From Izhakiella australiensis (GTDB lineage: Bacteria; Pseudomonadota; Gammaproteobacteria; Enterobacterales; Enterobacteriaceae): 64,000 nucleotides of DNA. The notes beneath the pieces were generated by a model, which was not told where the DNA came from, ran no database searches, and saw nothing but the letters and a program-made list of their open reading frames with translations. Positions 25,396 through 36,874 of this stretch are shown piece by piece; the stretch's first letter is position 1; the number at the start of each line of letters is the position of its first letter. The stretch spans positions 1 to 64,000 of the forward strand of contig NZ_MRUL01000010.1 in NCBI RefSeq assembly GCF_002006995.1, written 5' to 3'. A program made the position numbers and the translations under genes.

Positions 25396-28251
25396 ATGGA
25401 AAAGACATATAACCCGCAAGATATCGAACAGCCGCTTTACGAGCACTGGGAAAAGCAGGGCTACTTTAAGCCGAACAGCGATAGCAGCCAGCAAAGTTTC
25501 TGCATCATGATCCCGCCGCCGAACGTCACCGGTAGCTTGCATATGGGTCACGCCTTCCAGCAGACCATCATGGATACCATGATTCGTTACCAGCGCATGC
25601 AGGGAAAAAATACCCTGTGGCAGGCGGGAACCGATCATGCCGGCATCGCCACCCAGATGGTCGTTGAACGTAAAATCGCAGCGGAAGAAGGCAAAACGCG
25701 CCACGATTATGGCCGCGATGCGTTTATTGACAAAATCTGGCAGTGGAAAGCGGAATCCGGCGGCACCATCACCCGTCAAATGCGTCGGCTTGGCGACTCC
25801 GTCGACTGGGAGCGCGAGCGCTTCACCATGGATGAAGGCCTGTCGAACGCGGTAAAAGAAGTGTTTGTCCGCCTGTACAAAGATGACCTGATTTATCGCG
25901 GCAAACGGCTGGTTAACTGGGATCCGAAGCTGCGCACGGCGATTTCTGACCTAGAGGTGGAAAACCGTGAGTCAAAAGGCTCGATGTGGCATATCCGCTA
26001 CCCGCTGGCCGACGGCGCGAAAACCGCAGACGGCAAGGATTATCTGGTGGTGGCCACGACGCGTCCGGAAACCCTGCTGGGCGATACCGGCGTCGCCGTT
26101 AATCCGGAAGATCCTCGCTATAAAGATCTGATTGGTAAGTTTGTGCTGTTACCGTTGGTCAACCGCCGCATCCCCGTGGTGGGCGACGAGCACGCGGATA
26201 TGGAAAAAGGCACTGGCTGCGTAAAAATCACCCCGGCGCACGATTTCAATGACTATGAGGTTGGTAAACGCCACGCTCTGCCGATGATTAACATCCTGAC
26301 CTTTGACGGCGATATCCGTGAAAGCGCCCAGGTGTTTGATACCAGTGGCCAGGAATCAACGGCCTATGACGCGGCGATCCCGTCGCAGTTTCATCGACTT
26401 GAACGCTTTGCCGCGCGTAAAGCGATCGTTGCCGCTGTCGATGAGCTGGGTCTGCTTGCAGAGGTGAAACCTCACGATCTCACCGTGCCTTATGGCGATC
26501 GTGGCGGCGTAGTGATTGAGCCGATGCTGACCGACCAGTGGTACGTGCGCACCGCGCCGCTGGCGAAAGTGGCGGTTGAAGCGGTAGAAAACGGTGAAAT
26601 CCAGTTCGTGCCTAAACAGTACGAAAATATGTATTTCTCCTGGATGCGTGATATCCAGGACTGGTGTATCTCACGCCAGCTGTGGTGGGGCCACCGCATC
26701 CCGGCCTGGTATGACGAAGCGGGCAACGTTTACGTCGGCCGTAACGAAGAAGAGGTGCGTCAGGAAAATCAGCTGGCCGCAGACGTCGCGCTGAGCCAGG
26801 ACGAAGACGTGCTGGATACCTGGTTCTCCTCCGGCCTGTGGACCTTTTCCACCCTAGGCTGGCCGAAAAACACCGAAGCGCTGCGTCAGTTCCATCCCAC
26901 CAGCGTGCTGGTGAGCGGTTTCGATATTATCTTTTTCTGGATTGCGCGCATGATCATGCTGACCATGCACTTCATTAAGGATGAAAACGGCAAGCCGCAG
27001 GTGCCGTTCAGGACCGTCTATATGACCGGCCTGATCCGCGATGAGGAAGGACAGAAAATGTCCAAATCCAAAGGCAACGTTATCGATCCACTGGATATGG
27101 TTGACGGCATCTCCCTCGAAGCCCTGCTGGAAAAACGTACCGGTAATATGATGCAGCCGCAGCTGGCTGAGAAAATCCGCAAGCGCACTGAGAAGCAGTT
27201 CCCCAACGGCATTGAGCCTCACGGCACCGATGCGCTACGTTTCACCCTGGCGGCGCTGGCCTCTACCGGACGCGATATCAACTGGGATATGAAGCGCCTC
27301 GAAGGCTACCGGAACTTCTGTAATAAGCTGTGGAACGCCAGCCGCTTCGTGCTGATGAACACCGAAGATCAGGACTGCGGTCAGCACGGCGGTGAAAAGG
27401 TGCTGTCGCTGGCAGACCGTTGGATCCTCAGCGAGTTTAACCAGACGGTGAAAGCCTATCGCGATGCGCTGGACAATTATCGCTTCGATATCGCCGCCAA
27501 TATTCTTTACGACTTTACCTGGAACCAGTTCTGTGACTGGTATCTGGAGCTGACCAAGCCGGTAATGAACGGCGGTTCAGAAGCCGAGCTGCGCGGTACC
27601 CGCCATACGCTGGTGGAAGTGCTGGAAGCGCTGCTGCGCCTGGCGCATCCGATTATTCCGTTTATCACCGAAACCATCTGGCAGCGGGTTAAAGCCCTGA
27701 AAGGCATCACTGCCGACACCATTATGCTACAGCCGATGCCAGGCTACGACGCGGCCAAAGTGGATGCCGTGGCCCAGGCCGATACCGAATGGCTGAAACA
27801 GGCAATTATTGCGGTACGCAATATTCGCGCCGAGATGAATCTCTCGCCGGCTAAGCCGCTGGAGCTGCTGCTGCGTGGCGCCAGCGCCGACGCCGAGCGT
27901 CGCGTGAAGCAAAACCGTAACTTCCTGTCAACGCTGGCGCGCCTGGATGCCCTCACCGTGCTGCCAGCCGGCGACAAAGGTCCGGTGTCGGTGACGAAAC
28001 TGGTCGACGGTGCCGAGCTGCTGATCCCGATGGCGGGCCTGATCGATAAGGCCGCAGAGCTGGATCGACTGAACAAAGAAATTGCCCGGCTGGACGGCGA
28101 AATCGGACGTATCGCCAGTAAGCTGAACAATGAAGGTTTTGTCGCGCGCGCGCCGGAAGCGGTGGTGGCGAAAGAACGTGAAAAAATTGAAGGTTACGAG
28201 CAGGCAAAAGCCAAGGTTGCCGAACAACTCGAGATCATTAAAGGCCTGTAA
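25396..28251 (+). CDS. valS: Valyl-tRNA synthetase
   Basis: 951 residues, the same as E. coli ValRS. Class I motifs: [13 protein letters not shown] (HIGH variant, about residue 42-54) and KMSKSKGN (about residue 554). An editing CP1 domain contains [15 protein letters not shown] and the C-terminus is a coiled coil ([22 protein letters not shown]...). It charges tRNA-Val and removes mischarged threonine. Confidence 0.98.
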   Translation: MEKTYNPQDIEQPLYEHWEKQGYFKPNSDSSQQSFCIMIPPPNVTGSLHMGHAFQQTIMDTMIRYQRMQGKNTLWQAGTDHAGIATQMVVERKIAAEEGKTRHDYGRDAFIDKIWQWKAESGGTITRQMRRLGDSVDWERERFTMDEGLSNAVKEVFVRLYKDDLIYRGKRLVNWDPKLRTAISDLEVENRESKGSMWHIRYPLADGAKTADGKDYLVVATTRPETLLGDTGVAVNPEDPRYKDLIGKFVLLPLVNRRIPVVGDEHADMEKGTGCVKITPAHDFNDYEVGKRHALPMINILTFDGDIRESAQVFDTSGQESTAYDAAIPSQFHRLERFAARKAIVAAVDELGLLAEVKPHDLTVPYGDRGGVVIEPMLTDQWYVRTAPLAKVAVEAVENGEIQFVPKQYENMYFSWMRDIQDWCISRQLWWGHRIPAWYDEAGNVYVGRNEEEVRQENQLAADVALSQDEDVLDTWFSSGLWTFSTLGWPKNTEALRQFHPTSVLVSGFDIIFFWIARMIMLTMHFIKDENGKPQVPFRTVYMTGLIRDEEGQKMSKSKGNVIDPLDMVDGISLEALLEKRTGNMMQPQLAEKIRKRTEKQFPNGIEPHGTDALRFTLAALASTGRDINWDMKRLEGYRNFCNKLWNASRFVLMNTEDQDCGQHGGEKVLSLADRWILSEFNQTVKAYRDALDNYRFDIAANILYDFTWNQFCDWYLELTKPVMNGGSEAELRGTRHTLVEVLEALLRLAHPIIPFITETIWQRVKALKGITADTIMLQPMPGYDAAKVDAVAQADTEWLKQAIIAVRNIRAEMNLSPAKPLELLLRGASADAERRVKQNRNFLSTLARLDALTVLPAGDKGPVSVTKLVDGAELLIPMAGLIDKAAELDRLNKEIARLDGEIGRIASKLNNEGFVARAPEAVVAKEREKIEGYEQAKAKVAEQLEIIKGL

Positions 28252-28257
28252 CCTCTT

Positions 28258-28283
28258 CCCGGGGCGGTAAACGCCGCCCCGGG
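28258..28283 (+). terminator. Hairpin after valS
   Basis: CCCGGGGCGG-loop-CCGCCCCGGG, 6 bases after the valS stop; a very strong GC stem but no T-run. Confidence 0.5.
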
Positions 28284-28477
28284 CTGACGCCTTCCGACCA
28301 GATGCAGGGCGGCGGCTTACGGCCTGATTTGCCGGTTTATTCATCGTTTGAGAGGCTGAAACGTTGCTTTCACGCGCTTATTCAGCAGCCCTGCGACTAT
28401 TGCTTCGTTGCCCATTGCATCCGCAGACGGGTGATGTTATTACAGCCTTTTGCCCAAGTTGATGCTGAGTAGATGTG

Positions 28478-28981
28478 ATGAGTACAGCGCTTAACCTTGA
28501 TCTGCAACTGCGCCCGCTAACCGCGGCTGATAATTCCGCCATCGCCGGGGTGATCCGCGAAGTATCCGCTGAATTTGGCCTGACAGCCGATCGCGGCTAT
28601 ACCGTGGCCGACCCTAACCTCGACCATCTTTACGAGCTATACAGCCAGCCAGACAGCGCTTACTGGGTCGTGGAACTGGATGGACGGGTGATCGGTGGCG
28701 GCGGTATCGCGCCGTTGCAGTGCAGCACCGAGGCGATTTGCGAACTGCAGAAAATGTATTTTTTACCCGCCGCTCGCGGCCTGGGTCTGGCACGAACGCT
28801 GGCGCTGAAGGCCATGGAATATGCCCGCGAGCACGGCTATCAGCGCTGCTATCTGGAAACTACCGCCTCCCTGACGCGCGCCATCAGGCTGTATGAACAG
28901 CTTGGCTTTGAGCATATTGACAGCGCAATGGGCTGCACCGGTCACGTCGATTGCGAAGTAAGAATGCTTAAAACGCTGTAG
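28478..28981 (+). CDS. yjgM: GNAT-family N-acetyltransferase (YjgM-like)
   Basis: 167 residues. The GNAT fold shows [10 protein letters not shown] (beta 4), the acetyl-CoA loop [14 protein letters not shown] (Q/R-x-x-G-x-G/A variant) and [28 protein letters not shown] 28478 is preferred to the GTG at 28475. It lies between valS and rraB, as yjgM does in E. coli. Substrate not predictable. Confidence 0.85.
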   Translation: MSTALNLDLQLRPLTAADNSAIAGVIREVSAEFGLTADRGYTVADPNLDHLYELYSQPDSAYWVVELDGRVIGGGGIAPLQCSTEAICELQKMYFLPAARGLGLARTLALKAMEYAREHGYQRCYLETTASLTRAIRLYEQLGFEHIDSAMGCTGHVDCEVRMLKTL

Positions 28982-29248
28982 CGCCATGCAAATCGCTGGT
29001 CATCATGGCCAGCGCTACTGTCAGCGCCGCTGGCAAAAAATCCCCGTCAGCCAACGCCCGCCATTATTTAATTCGCCCCGCTTAACTGTTAAGCAAAATT
29101 GATTAGCTGGATAATTTGCCCTACAGTGGGGCGCGGATGAAAACTCCGCTTTCAAATACCCAATTTCAATTTTATTAGCTGTTATTTTCTCTGATGGCCA
29201 GTAGAACGCTGGCTATGAATAGCTTTTCACCCATAAAAGAGCGATACA

Positions 29249-29848
29249 ATGAAGTACGTTATCTCTGGTTTAACCGCATTGACGCTGTCATTTTCCGCAG
29301 CGGCGGCTTCTCTTCCTGAACAATTAATTTCCTGCGATGCTCACTTTTTTTCGACGCTTTATGCCCAACGCCAGGCGCTAAAAAATACCCTCCCGCTCAA
29401 GCAGGATAAGCACCATCACGCCTGGTTCGTGCGCGCCAGCGAGAACAACGATATCTCCTGGTTTACCCAGCCGATCACCAGCGGCAAACTGACCCTTACC
29501 GGCTGGTTCCAGCGAGAAAGCGATCTTGGTGAAATGGGCAAATATTATTTCTGGGGCTTCGTGACTGAACAGTCGCCAGCGCAGGTGATAGCGGCTATGC
29601 CGCAGACGGACTGGAAAAAGTCAGGCGAGGATTATGTTTATCAGCCAATGATCATGCGCGTCGGTGACAAAGCGTGGAAAAATAACGCCAATGAGGCCAG
29701 CGGCATTGCGCCGGCTAAAGACAGCGCCGAGAAGCTGGCGATGCTCGGCAAGAGCGAGGGTAAAACCACCCTGCTATGTTCGGTACAGGGAAATGTCAGT
29801 GGCGAATTATTAAACGCATTGCGGCCCGATCTGGCAGGAAATAAATAA
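29249..29848 (+). CDS. Uncharacterised exported protein
   Basis: 199 residues with a clear signal peptide (MKYVISGLTALTLSFSAAAAS, cut near AAA-SLPEQ). The mature part has two Cys (ISCDAHFF and LLCSVQG) that could pair. I do not recognise the family. It ends TAATG, so its stop codon overlaps the start of the lipoprotein gene that follows. The two are translationally coupled and probably act together in the envelope. Confidence 0.75.
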   Translation: MKYVISGLTALTLSFSAAAASLPEQLISCDAHFFSTLYAQRQALKNTLPLKQDKHHHAWFVRASENNDISWFTQPITSGKLTLTGWFQRESDLGEMGKYYFWGFVTEQSPAQVIAAMPQTDWKKSGEDYVYQPMIMRVGDKAWKNNANEASGIAPAKDSAEKLAMLGKSEGKTTLLCSVQGNVSGELLNALRPDLAGNK

Positions 29849-30348
29849 TGAAAAAACAATTATTAATCTGCCTGAGCCTGGCGCTACTGGCCGGCTGCAC
29901 GGCAAAGTCGACGCCGACCGACACGCCTGACCCCGCCCCGCCGAAAGGTGTGGTTAAACTCTTAACCGATAATGATGGTTCCGTGTGGGCCGATCTCCGC
30001 ACCATCTCCGCCTATAACGGGAATCCGAATCTGCGCCAATTTTACATGTTGAGCAGCTATAAGCCTCATGTGCTGGAGATGAAAAAACTGCACATCAGCA
30101 TCCGCAGCTCACGCGTGATTACGGTAATTAACTGCACCACTCACGAAAGGGCCAGATTTGAGCGTGTGGCGTTTACACAGCCTTTTGCTCAGGGAGAGGT
30201 CATTGTTATTACTCAGGAAATCGGGCAGTGGGAGTCCTACCCGCAGAACTCACCGCTCGGACTGGTCGGCGGCATGGTCTGTAAAATTCCAGCGGATCGG
30301 CTGAAACCCGCCCCCGCCCGCGAAACGCGCAAACCGCTGCTGGGGTAA
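29848..30348 (+). CDS. Uncharacterised lipoprotein
   Basis: 166 residues. Signal with lipobox LLAGC (acylated Cys at residue 17); a Pro/Thr-rich linker (KSTPTDTPDPAPPKG) and a domain beginning VWADLRTISAYNGNPNLRQFYMLSSYK follow. That opening pattern, the basic/aromatic strand region and the pair of Cys (INCTTHE and VCKIPADR) recall surface-adhesin-E-like small domains, but I am not sure. Residues after the Cys are TAK, not Asp, so outer-membrane sorting is expected. Confidence 0.75.
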   Translation: MKKQLLICLSLALLAGCTAKSTPTDTPDPAPPKGVVKLLTDNDGSVWADLRTISAYNGNPNLRQFYMLSSYKPHVLEMKKLHISIRSSRVITVINCTTHERARFERVAFTQPFAQGEVIVITQEIGQWESYPQNSPLGLVGGMVCKIPADRLKPAPARETRKPLLG

Positions 30349-30386
30349 GGTTAAGTAACCTGCGCTTCACCGCAGTTTGCCGACGG

Positions 30387-30422
30387 GAATAAGGCAGCGA
30401 AACGCATTTTTCTGCCTTATTC
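30387..30422. terminator. Hairpin between convergent genes
   Basis: GAATAAGGCAG and CTGCCTTATTC form an 11-bp perfect stem between the lipoprotein gene and miaE, able to act in both directions. Confidence 0.55.
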
Positions 30423-30446
30423 CTGACCGACCTTATACCTGAGCGA

Positions 30447-31208
30447 CTAAAAGGCGGGTACCCCGCTGTGAAAGCGCAGCTCATCGTCTGGCTCGCTAAT
30501 CAGGCGCGCTTCGGTCTGACCGATTTTGGCGACCCGCAGGCCAATATCAACCGGCGAAATCTGCTGCGCCAGCGCCAGGTAATCCTGGTAGTGGCGCGCT
30601 TCAGAGCGCAGCAATGAGATATAGAATGTCGACAGCGCGTCGTCCAGCAGCGGCGCAAGGCTGGCAAAGCGCTCGCAGGAACGCGCTTCAATGTAAGCAC
30701 CGCAAATCAGCTTATCCACCAGCGTATCCGGTTCGTGAGTGGTTACTTCACGCATTAAGCCTTTGGCATAGCGACTGGCAGTTATTTTGTGATACGCAAT
30801 ACCGCGCGCCTGCATTATTTCCCAAACCTGATAAAAATGATGGAGCTCCTCTTTAATCAGCAACACCATTTTTTCTACCAGCTCATCGGCCCAGGGGAGC
30901 TCATTGCCCACGATAATCTTTCTGGTCAGATTACGGTGCGCGTTGACGAAATCGCTATCGTGATCCTCCCGATAAATAAAGTCTTCATAGGGCTTAAGCC
31001 AGGCCAGAATGACATCGCCGCTCGGCTTATCGGCAACATATTTGCGAATCAGCCAGGTGGCGGTCTGAGCCGCCTTTAGTTCACATACCAGATGATCGGT
31101 CAGCAGCAGCGGCAGGTTTTCCGGCTGAGCGGCGACATCAAGCCAGCGCTGAGGGGTTCGGCAGTGCAGGAAAGCGTGGATTGGAGCAAGCAGAGCATCG
31201 TATTTCAT
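30447..31208 (-). CDS. miaE: tRNA 2-methylthio-N6-isopentenyladenosine hydroxylase
   Basis: A 253-residue diiron protein. Two ExxH motifs, EELH in KEELHHFYQVWEIM and EARH in SEARHYQDYL, plus intervening Glu in EARSCERF, give the ferritin-like diiron site. It hydroxylates the ms2i6A37 side chain of tRNAs in an oxygen-dependent step, as in Salmonella; E. coli K-12 lacks it. It stands 63 bases downstream of rraB on the same strand. Confidence 0.93.
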   Translation of the reverse strand: MKYDALLAPIHAFLHCRTPQRWLDVAAQPENLPLLLTDHLVCELKAAQTATWLIRKYVADKPSGDVILAWLKPYEDFIYREDHDSDFVNAHRNLTRKIIVGNELPWADELVEKMVLLIKEELHHFYQVWEIMQARGIAYHKITASRYAKGLMREVTTHEPDTLVDKLICGAYIEARSCERFASLAPLLDDALSTFYISLLRSEARHYQDYLALAQQISPVDIGLRVAKIGQTEARLISEPDDELRFHSGVPAF

Positions 31209-31271
31209 GATTTAACGTCAATGTCATTGTCAGCGAGCGGGCGCGCTGAGCGGCGCGCCGTCGGGCATTAA

Positions 31272-31691
31272 TTAATGGCGAACACCATCGTCGTCCTCGT
31301 CGATATCGTCATCGTCCTGCGCGTCATCCTCAGCGTCAGGATCCTCGAAATAAGTCCCCCAGCCGTCATAATCAACGTTGAATTTCCCCGCCAGCGTCAC
31401 CAGTTGTTCCACCTGGGCGTCAATTAAATCTGCGTTTAGCGCCAGCTCGCTGACAATGTCGCAGCACATGACTTTACTGCCGTCTTCAAGTTCCAGCTCT
31501 TCCGGATCGCTCACTTCATACCCTAGCTTGAACGCCTCTACCGCGGTCTTTTCCAGCGCATCGAAGTTAGCGCAGGACAGGTGGTGCTCAATGGCGTAGA
31601 GCGCGTCAGGATCGCTGCCGTCTTCCAGCAATTCGTCAATAATCAGCCGCGTCTCTTCGCGCTGCTCTTCCAGCAATTGTTCATAAGCCAT
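31272..31691 (-). CDS. rraB: Ribonuclease E inhibitor RraB
   Basis: 139 residues opening [40 protein letters not shown], with the [17 protein letters not shown] segment and a strongly acidic tail of about 15 Asp/Glu. It binds RNase E and changes degradosome composition. Divergent from argI, sharing a 153-bp region, as in E. coli. Confidence 0.95.
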   Translation of the reverse strand: MAYEQLLEEQREETRLIIDELLEDGSDPDALYAIEHHLSCANFDALEKTAVEAFKLGYEVSDPEELELEDGSKVMCCDIVSELALNADLIDAQVEQLVTLAGKFNVDYDGWGTYFEDPDAEDDAQDDDDIDEDDDGVRH

Positions 31692-31786
31692 GATGCGACT
31701 CCTTGGTTAACACAGATAATTAAAGTATTTTCCCACAGCGCCTTGAGCGCCACTACCCTAAACAGAAAAAGTTTCTTTCCCCGGGG

Positions 31787-31830
31787 TTGTAAAAGAATAT
31801 TCATGCGGTTAAATTGAATTTTAATTCACA
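31787..31830 (+). promoter_or_regulatory. argI promoter with ArgR box
   Basis: TTGTAA (31787-31792), a 17-base spacer and TAAATT (31810-31815). A perfect ArgR operator core TGAATTTTAATTCA lies at 31815-31828, overlapping the -10 element and start point; a weaker half box (GAATATTCA) lies at 31795-31803 between -35 and -10. Arginine-bound ArgR would block the polymerase. This is the usual arrangement for biosynthetic arg genes. Confidence 0.8.
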
Positions 31831-31844
31831 ATCTGGAGTGCAAT

Positions 31845-32858
31845 ATGAGTCAACTTTTTCAACGTCATTTACTCAGGCTTGTTGATTTTACGCCCGTAGA
31901 GATAAAAGCGCTGCTAACGCTGGCGGCGACGTTAAAGGTCGCCAAAAAGCAGGGCCGTGAAGTACCGCAGCTTGCGGGAAAAAATATTGCGCTCATCTTC
32001 GAAAAAGATTCAACCCGAACCCGTTGCTCTTTCGAAGTTGCCGCATTCGATCAGGGGGCAAAGGTGACCTATCTCGGCCCGAGCGGCAGCCAGATTGGAC
32101 ATAAAGAATCAATGAAGGATACCGCCCGGGTGCTGGGACGACTGTATGACGGCATCCAGTATCGCGGGTATGGCCAGTCGCTGGTGGAAACGCTGGCCCA
32201 ATACGCCGGCGTGCCGGTTTGGAACGGCCTGACTAACGAATTTCATCCCACCCAGATCCTCGCCGACCTGCTGACGATGCAAGAGCACCTGCCGGAGAAA
32301 CCGTTAAGCGCAATGACGCTGGTTTACGTTGGCGACGCCCGTTACAACATGGGCAACAGTATGCTTGAAGCCGCCGCCGTCACCGGGCTGGATTTGCGCA
32401 TCGTTGCGCCGCAAAGCTGCTGGCCGCAGCAGCAGCTTATTGAGGAATGCAGGCAGGCAGCGCAGGCCAATGGCGGCCAGATCACCCTGACCGAAGACAT
32501 CGCCAGCGGCGTTAAAGGTGCCGACTTTATCTATACCGACGTTTGGGTTTCGATGGGCGAGCCGAAAACGGTCTGGCAGCAGCGGATTGAGCTGCTGCGC
32601 CCTTATCAGGTCAACCGTAACATGCTGGAACTGACCGGCAATCCGCAGGTGAAATTTCTCCACTGCCTGCCCGCCTTTCATGATGATGAAACCACGCTCG
32701 GGCAGCAGATCGCCGAGCAATACAATCTGCCGGGGGGCATGGAGGTCACCGACGAGGTATTTGAATCCGAACACAGCGTGGTATTTGATCAGGCCGAAAA
32801 CCGCATGCATACCATCAAAGCGGTATTGGTGGCGACCCTCAGCCCGGCCGCAGAATAA
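31845..32858 (+). CDS. argI: Ornithine carbamoyltransferase, anabolic
   Basis: 337 residues. The carbamoyl phosphate site is STRTRC, the ornithine site HCLPAFHD, with the DVWVSMGE loop and [11 protein letters not shown]. It makes citrulline from ornithine and carbamoyl phosphate in arginine synthesis. The ArgR box and the rraB-argI order identify it as the biosynthetic enzyme rather than the arc one at 35803. The two share most motifs, so they are close paralogues. Confidence 0.95.
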   Translation: MSQLFQRHLLRLVDFTPVEIKALLTLAATLKVAKKQGREVPQLAGKNIALIFEKDSTRTRCSFEVAAFDQGAKVTYLGPSGSQIGHKESMKDTARVLGRLYDGIQYRGYGQSLVETLAQYAGVPVWNGLTNEFHPTQILADLLTMQEHLPEKPLSAMTLVYVGDARYNMGNSMLEAAAVTGLDLRIVAPQSCWPQQQLIEECRQAAQANGGQITLTEDIASGVKGADFIYTDVWVSMGEPKTVWQQRIELLRPYQVNRNMLELTGNPQVKFLHCLPAFHDDETTLGQQIAEQYNLPGGMEVTDEVFESEHSVVFDQAENRMHTIKAVLVATLSPAAE

Positions 32859-33611
32859 TTTAACGCCATTGCCCCGCGCAGAAGGGCTGATGGCAACGCC
32901 GGCAGTTGCGGGTATGAGCCTTCTGACTGCGGGATGCAAAACGGTTGCTTTTCCTGGACAGCTATCGGTTTACGTTCTGTCGCTGGCTTCATTCAACCTA
33001 TTTGAGCAGCGTAGAGCGTTTAAAAAAAGCGCTTTTGCATGTTTATTGCTGAATATGTTAATGAGCGGTTAGCGACACTCCGTCAGTTATGCACTTAATA
33101 TGCATAATATCATCCTGATACTCGCCTGCAGTGACTATAGTCTTATGTTTTTAATCAACTTTTAAATTTAACCCGATCAATATCACGTTTTGCCATCAAA
33201 TTAATCCAGTTAAATATTAAATAGTTATTTTCACTGAAGTCCTAATCAGCAGAATATAAAACAGGCATTATGAATAATTATGCCTCATAAAATAACTTGC
33301 ATATAAAAATCAATCAGTTAAATAACCTCACAAACTAAATGACAATAAAAATAAATTAACAAGTGAAAACTTCATACAAACAAAGCGCTTAAACATTCAC
33401 TAATCATAAAAATAATTCTCTCATTTTAGTGAACTAAATCATGTATCGACAGGTAATATTCCAGCCACTTCCTTGGTGTGATCAAGATCACACTATTCGC
33501 ATGTAAAAAAATTATCATCGAATAAGAAATAAATTTAAGGAATAAGCATCGTGCGAAATTAATATTATTTCCGCACATCCTTTCTCATCAGTAAAAATTA
33601 AGGGAATAAGT
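32859..33611. other. 753-bp regulatory gap between argI and arcA
   Basis: No convincing gene. Features seen: an AGAAGGGCT ... AGCCTTCT inverted repeat (about 32880-32926), a palindrome-like GGCATTATGAATAATTATGCC at 33264-33284 with a half ArgR box (TGAAT), TTTAGT-GA-ACTAAA at about 33425-33438, a perfect CRP box at 33477-33492, and an AT-rich leader to arcA. From 33080 onward the DNA is very AT-rich. Confidence 0.6.
33477..33492 (+). promoter_or_regulatory. Perfect CRP-cAMP site upstream of arcA
   Basis: TGTGATCAAGATCACA, a full TGTGA-N6-TCACA dyad. TATCAT at 33513-33518 could be the -10 element, which would place the site near -41 (class II activation). It suggests catabolite control of arginine breakdown. 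Confidence 0.8.
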
Positions 33612-34832
33612 ATGAAAAAACACTACGTGGGTTCGGAAATTGGCCAACTTCGTAGCGTAATGTTGCACCGACCGAATCTTAGCCTTAAAAGATTGACGCC
33701 TTCCAATTGCCAGGAACTTTTATTTGACGATGTACTTTCCGTTGAACGTGCAGGAGAAGAACATGATGTGTTCTCTAATCTTTTGCGTCAGCAGGGCGTT
33801 GAGGTCTTATTATTAGGCGACTTACTGACAGAAACTCTGGATATTACCGAAGCCAGAGAATGGCTGCTTAACACTCAGATATCAGACTATCGTCTGGGAC
33901 CCTCTTTTGCCCGCGATGTTCGCGCCTGGCTGGCGGAGAGGAGCTTCCGCGAACTGGCTAACTATTTAACCGGAGGCCTGACGTATGGTGAAATACCGGA
34001 GGTGATAAAAAGTATTTCGGTTGAAACACATGATGCCAATGATTTTATTATGAAGCCATTACCCAATCATTTATTTACCCGTGACACCTCTTGTTGGATA
34101 TATAACGGCACGTCAATCAATCCGATGGCAAAACAGGCGCGTCGACGTGAAACCAATAATATTCGTGCTATTTATCGCTGGCATCCGGCATTCGCCGACG
34201 GCGCGTTCATAAAATATTTTGGTAATGAAGAGATTAATTACGATCACGCCACACTTGAAGGCGGCGATGTATTAGTACTTGGGCGCGGCACGGTGTTAAT
34301 TGGCATGTCGGAACGTACCACACCGCAAGGCGTTGAGTTCCTCGTCGATTCGCTATTTAAACACCAGCAGGCGACGCGGGTCATTGCCGTCGAATTACCC
34401 AAGCATCGCTCCTGCATGCATCTTGATACCGTCATGACCCATATCGATATCGATACCTTTTCTGTCTATCCGGAAGTTGTTCGTTCAGACGTTCAGTGCT
34501 GGACGCTGACGCCAGACGGCCATGGCGGCATCAAGCGCGTAAGTGAAAAAGGGCTGGTCTATGCCATCGAGCAGGCACTGGGCCTTGATCAGGTCAAGCT
34601 GATTACCACCGGCGGCGATGCCTTTGAAGCCGAGCGCGAACAGTGGAACGACGCGAATAACGTGCTGACCATCCGCCCGGGTGTGGTGGTCGGCTATGAA
34701 CGCAATACCTGGACCAACGAGAAATACGACAAGGCGGGCATTACCGTACTGCCGATCCCTGGTGATGAACTTGGACGTGGACGCGGCGGTGCGCGCTGCA
34801 TGAGCTGCCCGCTGGAACGGGATGGAATCTGA
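33612..34832 (+). CDS. arcA: Arginine deiminase
   Basis: 406 residues. Guanidine-handling motifs: FTRDTSCW (about 157-164), EGGDVLVLG (about 215), MHLDTV with the catalytic His, and the catalytic Cys in [15 protein letters not shown] near the C-terminus. It hydrolyses arginine to citrulline and ammonia, the first step of the ATP-yielding deiminase pathway and an acid-resistance route. First gene of arcA-arcC-arcB-arcD, all on the plus strand; AAGGGAA precedes the ATG. Confidence 0.97.
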   Translation: MKKHYVGSEIGQLRSVMLHRPNLSLKRLTPSNCQELLFDDVLSVERAGEEHDVFSNLLRQQGVEVLLLGDLLTETLDITEAREWLLNTQISDYRLGPSFARDVRAWLAERSFRELANYLTGGLTYGEIPEVIKSISVETHDANDFIMKPLPNHLFTRDTSCWIYNGTSINPMAKQARRRETNNIRAIYRWHPAFADGAFIKYFGNEEINYDHATLEGGDVLVLGRGTVLIGMSERTTPQGVEFLVDSLFKHQQATRVIAVELPKHRSCMHLDTVMTHIDIDTFSVYPEVVRSDVQCWTLTPDGHGGIKRVSEKGLVYAIEQALGLDQVKLITTGGDAFEAEREQWNDANNVLTIRPGVVVGYERNTWTNEKYDKAGITVLPIPGDELGRGRGGARCMSCPLERDGI

Positions 34833-34838
34833 GAGGAC

Positions 34839-35786
34839 ATGATGGAAAGAAAACCAACGCTGGTCATCGCCCTGGGCGGCAATGCCCTGCTTAAACGCGG
34901 CGAGCCGCTTGAGGCGGAAATCCAACGCAAGAATATTGAGATCGCCGCGAACACCATCGCCACACTCAGCCGCCGCTGGCGCGTGGTGTTAGTTCACGGC
35001 AACGGACCTCAGGTCGGGCTGCTGGCGTTGCAAAACAGCGCCTACAGCAAAATAGCCCCCTATCCGCTGGATATCCTCGGAGCCGAAAGCCAGGGAATGG
35101 TCGGCTATATGCTCCAGCAATCGCTGAAAAACCAGCTGCCTGAACGCGAGGTCAGCGTGCTGTTAACCCAGGTGGTGGTGGATGCTGACGATCCCGCCTT
35201 CAGCAACCCAACCAAATATATCGGCCCGGTTTACGACCGACAGCAAGCACAGCAGCTGGCACACGAAAAAAACTGGACGGTAAAAGCCGATGGCGATAGC
35301 TGGCGCCGCGTGGTGCCATCGCCGCAGCCGGTACGAATTGTAGAGAGCGACGCGATTAGCGCGCTTATCGCCAGAGACCACCTGGTTATTTGCAACGGCG
35401 GCGGCGGCGTGCCGGTTATTGAGAACGCCAGCGGGCTGCACGGCATTGAGGCGGTTATCGATAAGGATTTATCCGCCGCGCTGCTTGCCCGCCAGATAGA
35501 AGCCGATGCGCTGCTAATCCTTACTGACGCCGATGCCGTCTACCTCGACTGGGGTAAGCCAACGCGCCGCCCATTACAGCAGGTTACGCCCCATGAGCTG
35601 GGCAAGCTGGAATTTGATGCGGGGTCGATGGGGCCGAAGGTCGCGGCCTGCTGCAACTTTGTCAGACAGTGCAACGGCATGGCCGGCATTGGCGCGCTGA
35701 GCGAAGGCCCAGCCATTCTGGCCGGTGAAAGCGGTACGCTGATCCGCAACGCTGCTGCCGCGATATCCGCTTGTAAAGATCACTGA
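34839..35786 (+). CDS. arcC: Carbamate kinase
   Basis: 315 residues (or 314 from ATG 34842, which stands better relative to GAGAGG). Amino-acid kinase fold with [12 protein letters not shown] at the start, [21 protein letters not shown] and [10 protein letters not shown]. It transfers phosphate from carbamoyl phosphate to ADP, the energy-yielding last step of the pathway. It lies 6-9 bases after arcA. Confidence 0.96.
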   Translation: MMERKPTLVIALGGNALLKRGEPLEAEIQRKNIEIAANTIATLSRRWRVVLVHGNGPQVGLLALQNSAYSKIAPYPLDILGAESQGMVGYMLQQSLKNQLPEREVSVLLTQVVVDADDPAFSNPTKYIGPVYDRQQAQQLAHEKNWTVKADGDSWRRVVPSPQPVRIVESDAISALIARDHLVICNGGGGVPVIENASGLHGIEAVIDKDLSAALLARQIEADALLILTDADAVYLDWGKPTRRPLQQVTPHELGKLEFDAGSMGPKVAACCNFVRQCNGMAGIGALSEGPAILAGESGTLIRNAAAAISACKDH

Positions 35787-35802
35787 TTATAAGGACATCA
35801 AA

Positions 35803-36807
35803 ATGACCATTTCCTTGAAAAAACGTAATTTTCTCAAACTTCTCGACTTCACGCCGGCGGAAATTAATTATCTGATCGAGCTGGCAAGGGAACTGAAAGC
35901 CGCCAAAAAAAACGGCTGTGAAAAAAAGACGCTGATCGGAAAAAATATTGCGCTTATTTTCGAAAAATCCTCAACCCGCACCCGCTGCGCCTTTGAAGTT
36001 GGCGCTTTCGACCAGGGCGCCAATGTCACCTATATCGGACCAACAGGTTCGCAAATCGGGCATAAAGAATCGATGAAAGATACGGCGCGCGTGCTTGGTC
36101 GCATGTACGACGGCATTGAGTATCGCGGCTTCGGACAGCAAATCGTTGAAGAACTCGGTGAATTTTCCGGTGTACCGGTGTGGAACGGATTAACCAATGA
36201 ATTTCATCCAACCCAAATTCTGGCGGATTTAATGACCATGCTGGAGCACGCGCCGGATAAAAAACTGGCCGACATTCGCTTCGCGTACCTGGGGGATGCC
36301 AGAAATAACATGGGTAATTCGCTGATGGTCGGCGCGGCAAAAATGGGGATGGATATGCGCTTAATCGCCCCAAAAGCCTTCTGGCCCGATGAAGCGCTGG
36401 TAAGCCAGTGTCAGGCAATCGGCGAACAAACCGGCGCCCGCATTCTGTTAACGGATAGCGTTGAAGAAGGCGTTCACGGGGTCGATTTTCTCTATACCGA
36501 TGTCTGGGTTTCCATGGGCGAGCCGAAAGAAGCCTGGGCTGAACGCGTTAGCGTAATGAAACCCTATCAGGTTAATCAGCAGGTCGTCGAGGCAACCAAC
36601 AACCCAAACGTGAAGTTCATGCACTGCCTGCCAGCCTTTCACAATGAATTTACTACTGTCGGCCGCGAAATTGAAGAGACCTATGGCCTGAAAGGTCTGG
36701 AGGTGACCGAAGAGGTATTCGAGTCGGCTAACTCCATCGTCTTTGACGAAGCAGAAAACCGAATGCACACCATAAAAGCAGTCATGGTGGCAACCCTGGG
36801 CGAATAA
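35803..36807 (+). CDS. arcB: Ornithine carbamoyltransferase, catabolic
   Basis: 334 residues with the same catalytic motifs as argI ([21 protein letters not shown]). Its place between arcC and arcD argues for the catabolic direction: phosphorolysis of citrulline to ornithine and carbamoyl phosphate. Sequence alone does not prove direction. It is similar to argI throughout, so recent common ancestry by duplication or transfer is likely. Confidence 0.92.
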   Translation: MTISLKKRNFLKLLDFTPAEINYLIELARELKAAKKNGCEKKTLIGKNIALIFEKSSTRTRCAFEVGAFDQGANVTYIGPTGSQIGHKESMKDTARVLGRMYDGIEYRGFGQQIVEELGEFSGVPVWNGLTNEFHPTQILADLMTMLEHAPDKKLADIRFAYLGDARNNMGNSLMVGAAKMGMDMRLIAPKAFWPDEALVSQCQAIGEQTGARILLTDSVEEGVHGVDFLYTDVWVSMGEPKEAWAERVSVMKPYQVNQQVVEATNNPNVKFMHCLPAFHNEFTTVGREIEETYGLKGLEVTEEVFESANSIVFDEAENRMHTIKAVMVATLGE

Positions 36808-36874
36808 CGCTTTTGCGGCGCGAAAATCACTGTTCGCGCCGGTTTCGTTTGTCATCCCATTGGAGGGGAATAAC

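Noticed and set aside
32680-33072. 130-codon plus-strand frame crossing the end of argI
   Set aside because: Overlaps argI out of frame and continues into non-coding DNA; no supported start.
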